Below are positions 60,454 to 64,000 of a stretch of 64,000 nt of DNA, in pieces. The DNA lies in NCBI GenBank assembly GCA_902564565.1, contig CACFBW010000001.1, forward strand, positions 124,001-188,000, in the 5' to 3' direction. The position numbers and the translations under genes are program-made. Every line of letters starts with the position of its first letter. Positions within the stretch are counted from its first letter, which is position 1. The notes beneath the pieces are model-generated. The model was not told the origin of the DNA. It made no database searches and saw only the letters and a list, made by a program, of their open reading frames with translations. Origin of the DNA: an uncultured Pelagibacteraceae bacterium (GTDB lineage: Bacteria > Pseudomonadota > Alphaproteobacteria > Pelagibacterales > Pelagibacteraceae).

Positions 60454-61452
60454 TTGAGAATGATTATCACTGGAAAGTATCCAAATTTAAGGCTGAGAAG
60501 AAACCGTAAAACTGACTGGTCGAGAAGATTGGTGCAAGAAAACAATTTATCAGTAAATGATCTTATACTGCCAATTTTTATTGTTGATGGAAAAAACAAA
60601 ATAGAATCGGTAAAATCAATGCCTGGTATATATAGACATACTGTAGATAAAATTCCTTTAATAATCGATCGAGCAGTTAAATACAAAATACCGATGGTAG
60701 CTTTATTTCCACATACAAGTTCAAAATTAAAAAATAATTCAGGTCTAGAAGCTATAAATGAAAATAATTTGATTTGTAAAGCTATAAGATTAATTAAAAA
60801 AAAATATAAAAATAAAATTGGAATTATGTGCGATGTTGCTCTTGATCCATATACATCTCATGGACATGATGGACTATTAGAAAAAGGAAAGATTTTAAAT
60901 GATGAAACTATTGAAATTTTAATTAGACAGTCGTTATTGCAAGCTGAAATGGGATGTGATGTAATAGCACCATCAGACATGATGGACGGAAGAATTGGAA
61001 AAATTAGAAAAGCTTTAGACAAAAATAAATTTCAAAATGTACAAATACTTTCGTATGCTGCAAAATATGCTTCAAGTTTTTATGGCCCATTTAGAGAGGC
61101 TGTTGGATCAAAAAGATCTCTTAAAGGTGATAAAAAAACATATCAAATGGATTTTAATAATAGCGCTGAAGCATTAAGAGAAATTGCACTAGATATTAAA
61201 GAAGGCGCCGATATGGTTATGATTAAACCCGGCATGCCTTATTTAGACATTATTAAATCTGCAAAAGAAAATTTTAAAATTCCTATATTAGCTTACCAAG
61301 TTTCTGGTGAATATAGCATGATCAAAAACGCAATTAATAAAAAAATTGTTGATAAAAATATCATTATAGAAACATTAAGTGCATTTAAAAGAGCTGGTGC
61401 ATCAGCTGTCGTTACATATTTTGCAGATGAAGTTGCAAAATTTTTAGAATAA
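60454..61452 (+). CDS. hemB: Delta-aminolevulinic acid dehydratase (porphobilinogen synthase)
   Basis: NDLILPIFIVDG, MPGIYRHTVD, CDVALDPYTSHGHDG, APSDMMDGRIG, MVMIKPGMPYLDII, YQVSGEYSMI. Start may be the ATG at 60460. Confidence 0.96.
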   Translation: MRMIITGKYPNLRLRRNRKTDWSRRLVQENNLSVNDLILPIFIVDGKNKIESVKSMPGIYRHTVDKIPLIIDRAVKYKIPMVALFPHTSSKLKNNSGLEAINENNLICKAIRLIKKKYKNKIGIMCDVALDPYTSHGHDGLLEKGKILNDETIEILIRQSLLQAEMGCDVIAPSDMMDGRIGKIRKALDKNKFQNVQILSYAAKYASSFYGPFREAVGSKRSLKGDKKTYQMDFNNSAEALREIALDIKEGADMVMIKPGMPYLDIIKSAKENFKIPILAYQVSGEYSMIKNAINKKIVDKNIIIETLSAFKRAGASAVVTYFADEVAKFLE

Positions 61453-61456
61453 CAGA

Positions 61457-62137
61457 TCATTTCAATATATTAATAAAATTTAATCTTGATGGCGGATGAT
61501 TAAGATTGTTAGCTTTTAAAATACTTTTGTTAAGATAATCTGTAACTAGTTTTAAACCTGAAAGTAAAACTTCATAGTCGATATTATTATTATCACGTTC
61601 TATTAAAAATTTAGGAACATTTTTTACAGAAGAGTTTGATTTGACAAAATATTTTTTTTCATTTCCTACATTTATTGAAGTCACTATACTTTCAAGACTT
61701 AAATCATAACCTACATGTTTAAGTATATCCAGTTCCCATAAAACATACTCTTTTAACCATATTGAATGATTTAAATTCTCAAATAAATTTTCGATACCAT
61801 CAAAAATTTTTCTATTTTCCTGCAATTCTACGGTTAATAATTTTACCAAACTCATTGCTGATGAGATACATAATAACTTTTTTTTATTATCAAAAAAGAA
61901 TGGACTAATTGGCTTTACAATTTCAACTTTAAAATTACCAATTTTATTCTCACTTTTAAAATTATAATTTATATGAAGTTTATTTCCAACTTGTAGATAA
62001 TTTTTAATTTTTTTAGAAGTTCCGCCAAATATTATCGCCGAACATTTTCCATGATGTTTGGTATAAAATTCTGCAATAATTGAGTTTTCATTATACTTAT
62101 TTTTAGATATTAAAAAACCTTGATCGATCCAGTTCAT
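61457..62137 (-). CDS. recO: DNA repair protein RecO
   Basis: MNWIDQGFLISKNKYNENSIIAEFYTKHHGKCSAIIFGGTSKK; HHPPSRLNF-like end. Confidence 0.9.
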   Translation of the reverse strand: MNWIDQGFLISKNKYNENSIIAEFYTKHHGKCSAIIFGGTSKKIKNYLQVGNKLHINYNFKSENKIGNFKVEIVKPISPFFFDNKKKLLCISSAMSLVKLLTVELQENRKIFDGIENLFENLNHSIWLKEYVLWELDILKHVGYDLSLESIVTSINVGNEKKYFVKSNSSVKNVPKFLIERDNNNIDYEVLLSGLKLVTDYLNKSILKANNLNHPPSRLNFINILK

Positions 62138-62802
62138 TTTTTAAATAAATTTTTCAATAAAATTGATGCTGCATTTTGTTCTGCTTCTTTTTTTGATGAG
62201 CCTTTTCCTTTTATTAATTTTGAATTTTTTAACTTAACTCCAATTTTAAATAAGGGTTTATGTTTTGGTCCAGAACTTTCTAATAATTTATATTCTGGTA
62301 ATAATTTAAAATTTTTAAGAGAATATTCTTGGAGTTTAGTTTTTGAATCAACATATGTTTCACCACTTGAATTAATATGTTTGCTCCACAACTCCAATAT
62401 AAATTTTTCAACTATCTCAATACCTCTATCTAAATAAACAGCACCAATAAGAGATTCACATGCATCAGAAATAATTTTATCTTCTATTTTAAATATTTTT
62501 TTTTTTGAATTACCTACGATAACAAATTTTTCTAAATTAATAGATTTTGCAACTTCTAAGCATTTTTTTTTATTTACTAATGAAGCTAATTTTTTATCAA
62601 GAGATCCTTCTCTGTCATTGGGATATTTTTCTAAAAGTTTTTTTGAAATAACAAGTCCCAGCACTCTATCACCAAGGAATTCTAATTTTTCATTGCTTTG
62701 AATAGAATTATAACTTTTATGAGTTAAAGATTGGATTAAAAGGTGTTTGTTTTTAAATTTTAAATTTATTATTTTTTCAAATTTATTAAACTCTGAGCTC
62801 AT
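62134..62802 (-). CDS. rnc: Ribonuclease III
   Basis: NEKLEFLGDRVLGLVISKKLLEKYP, ACESLIGAVYLDRG, C-terminal dsRBD GKGSSKKEAEQNAASILL. Confidence 0.95.
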   Translation of the reverse strand: MSSEFNKFEKIINLKFKNKHLLIQSLTHKSYNSIQSNEKLEFLGDRVLGLVISKKLLEKYPNDREGSLDKKLASLVNKKKCLEVAKSINLEKFVIVGNSKKKIFKIEDKIISDACESLIGAVYLDRGIEIVEKFILELWSKHINSSGETYVDSKTKLQEYSLKNFKLLPEYKLLESSGPKHKPLFKIGVKLKNSKLIKGKGSSKKEAEQNAASILLKNLFKK

Positions 62803-63533
62803 TAAGATATTTTTTTAAAAAAACGATTAAATTTAATTGATTCATGCCATTTCCAAAATTCCAATAAATAGCCAATTCTATAGTCAGATGAAAAAAAAAT
62901 AAACTGAGCTTTTCCAACCAAATTATTCTCATGAACATAGCCTACGCTAGTTAGAAAGCGACTATCTTTTGAGCAATCTCTATTATCTCCAAGAAAAAAA
63001 TAATGATTTATAGGTACAACAAATTTGTCAGAATTTTGAAAACTTAAATTTTTTCGATATGAGGCTATATATTTTTTGTCGTTAGGTAATTTTTCTTCGA
63101 AAATATTAACCGCCATTTTTTTGTTTCCACAAGAAACTTGCTCATTTTTTGAAATTATAGTTTTTAAAATTTGATTATTATTTATATAAAGATCTCCATC
63201 AATAAATTGAACAATATCACCAGGTAAACCGATTAAACGTTTAATGTAGTCAGTTCTATTATCGGAAGGAGTTTTAAATACAATTACATCACCTCTGCTT
63301 GGTTTTGAATTGAAAATTCTACCATTAAATATTGCAGGGCTAAATGGAAATGAATGTTTGCTATAACCGTATGAATATTTTGTTACGAAAAGTCTATCTC
63401 CAACTAAAAGATTTGGCTCCATTGATGATGATGGGATATAAAAAGGTTGCAAAAAAAGAGATCTAATTAAAACAGCAATTATTAGTGCGTAAAATATTGT
63501 CTTTAAATTATCTATAAAAAAATCTTTATTCAT
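62802..63533 (-). CDS. lepB: Signal peptidase I
   Basis: YIPSSSMEPNLLVGDRLFVTKYSYG, RGDVIVFKTPSDNRTDYIKRLIGLPGD, FFLGDNRDCSKDSR. Confidence 0.96.
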   Translation of the reverse strand: MNKDFFIDNLKTIFYALIIAVLIRSLFLQPFYIPSSSMEPNLLVGDRLFVTKYSYGYSKHSFPFSPAIFNGRIFNSKPSRGDVIVFKTPSDNRTDYIKRLIGLPGDIVQFIDGDLYINNNQILKTIISKNEQVSCGNKKMAVNIFEEKLPNDKKYIASYRKNLSFQNSDKFVVPINHYFFLGDNRDCSKDSRFLTSVGYVHENNLVGKAQFIFFSSDYRIGYLLEFWKWHESIKFNRFFKKIS

Positions 63534-63539
63534 TTTTTA

Positions 63540-63923
63540 TCATTTTTGAAATATTACAAAAGCTACAGAATAATTTTTTTCATCTGAAATAGATAGTAAG
63601 AAATTGAAATTTTTGATTTTAAACTTCTTCGTAATGATAAATTTAATCTTTTTTGTAATGTAAAAAAAAGGTTTTCCAGATCTGTCATTTTTGACAACTA
63701 TATCTTTAAAATTTAAATTATTACGGAATCCGGTACCTAGAGACTTTGAAAAAGCTTCTTTAGCAGCAAACCTTTTTGCAAAAAAAGATGTTTTATTTAC
63801 TTTTTTTTTTGAATCTAAAATTTCATAACTAGAAAAGACTCTTTTTAAAAAATTCTTATTTCTAATCATTTTTTTTATTCTAGAATTCTTAACTATATCA
63901 ATCCCTACACCAGATAATTTCAT
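63540..63923 (-). CDS. acpS: Holo-[acyl-carrier-protein] synthase
   Basis: VGIDIVKNSRIKKM, FFAKRFAAKEAFSKSLGTGFR. Confidence 0.93.
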   Translation of the reverse strand: MKLSGVGIDIVKNSRIKKMIRNKNFLKRVFSSYEILDSKKKVNKTSFFAKRFAAKEAFSKSLGTGFRNNLNFKDIVVKNDRSGKPFFYITKKIKFIITKKFKIKNFNFLLSISDEKNYSVAFVIFQK

Positions 63924-63925
63924 AA

Positions 63926-64000
63926 TTATTTTTTAAGTATTTTTTTAAATTTTTTAATAACAGATTTAATTCCATAAAAAAAAGATTCGCCTACGATAAA
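63926..64000 (-). CDS. pdxJ: Probable pyridoxine 5'-phosphate synthase C-terminus (truncated by window edge)
   Basis: Minus-strand frame FIVGESFFYGIKSVIKKFKKILKK*; matches expected pdxJ-acpS-lepB-rnc order. Confidence 0.55.
   Translation of the reverse strand, partial: FIVGESFFYGIKSVIKKFKKILKK

Overview
AT-rich (roughly 25% GC by eye), densely packed alphaproteobacterial chromosome segment. Gene content and order strongly resemble the SAR11/Pelagibacterales lineage; this is inferred from protein families and compactness, with no database search. Most of it is housekeeping: gyrA C-terminus-coaD-PPIase-tgt, recG, dacA-tmk-holB-metG-tatD, nhaA, glpX, hom-argC-rpsI-rplM, metY-like, ctaA, rpmG-merR-ihfA-plsX-rpmF, hppA, thiL-nusB-ribH-ribBA-ribE-ribD-nrdR-glyA-rpiB, hemB, recO-rnc-lepB-acpS-(pdxJ). 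There are four tRNAs (Lys, Ser, Pro, Glu). An accessory block lies between tRNA-Glu (~20.97 kb) and a Cre-like tyrosine recombinase (~38.6 kb). It holds a surface-polysaccharide/rare-sugar cluster, a cobalamin-riboswitch-controlled btuB + small membrane protein unit, a B12-binding radical SAM enzyme, and further glycan genes. Most notable observations: (i) a GC-rich (~53% by hand count), hairpin-rich, terminator-ended stretch at ~38.78-39.00 kb that looks like an unidentified structured RNA next to the recombinase; (ii) a 10-7-10 loxP/dif-like inverted repeat directly upstream of the recombinase; (iii) the B12 riboswitch/BtuB/DUF6580-like/B12-radical-SAM neighbourhood; (iv) an FkbH-ACP-GNAT acyl-loading trio in the polysaccharide cluster; (v) a RibBA fusion whose GTP cyclohydrolase II half has lost its catalytic/zinc motifs.
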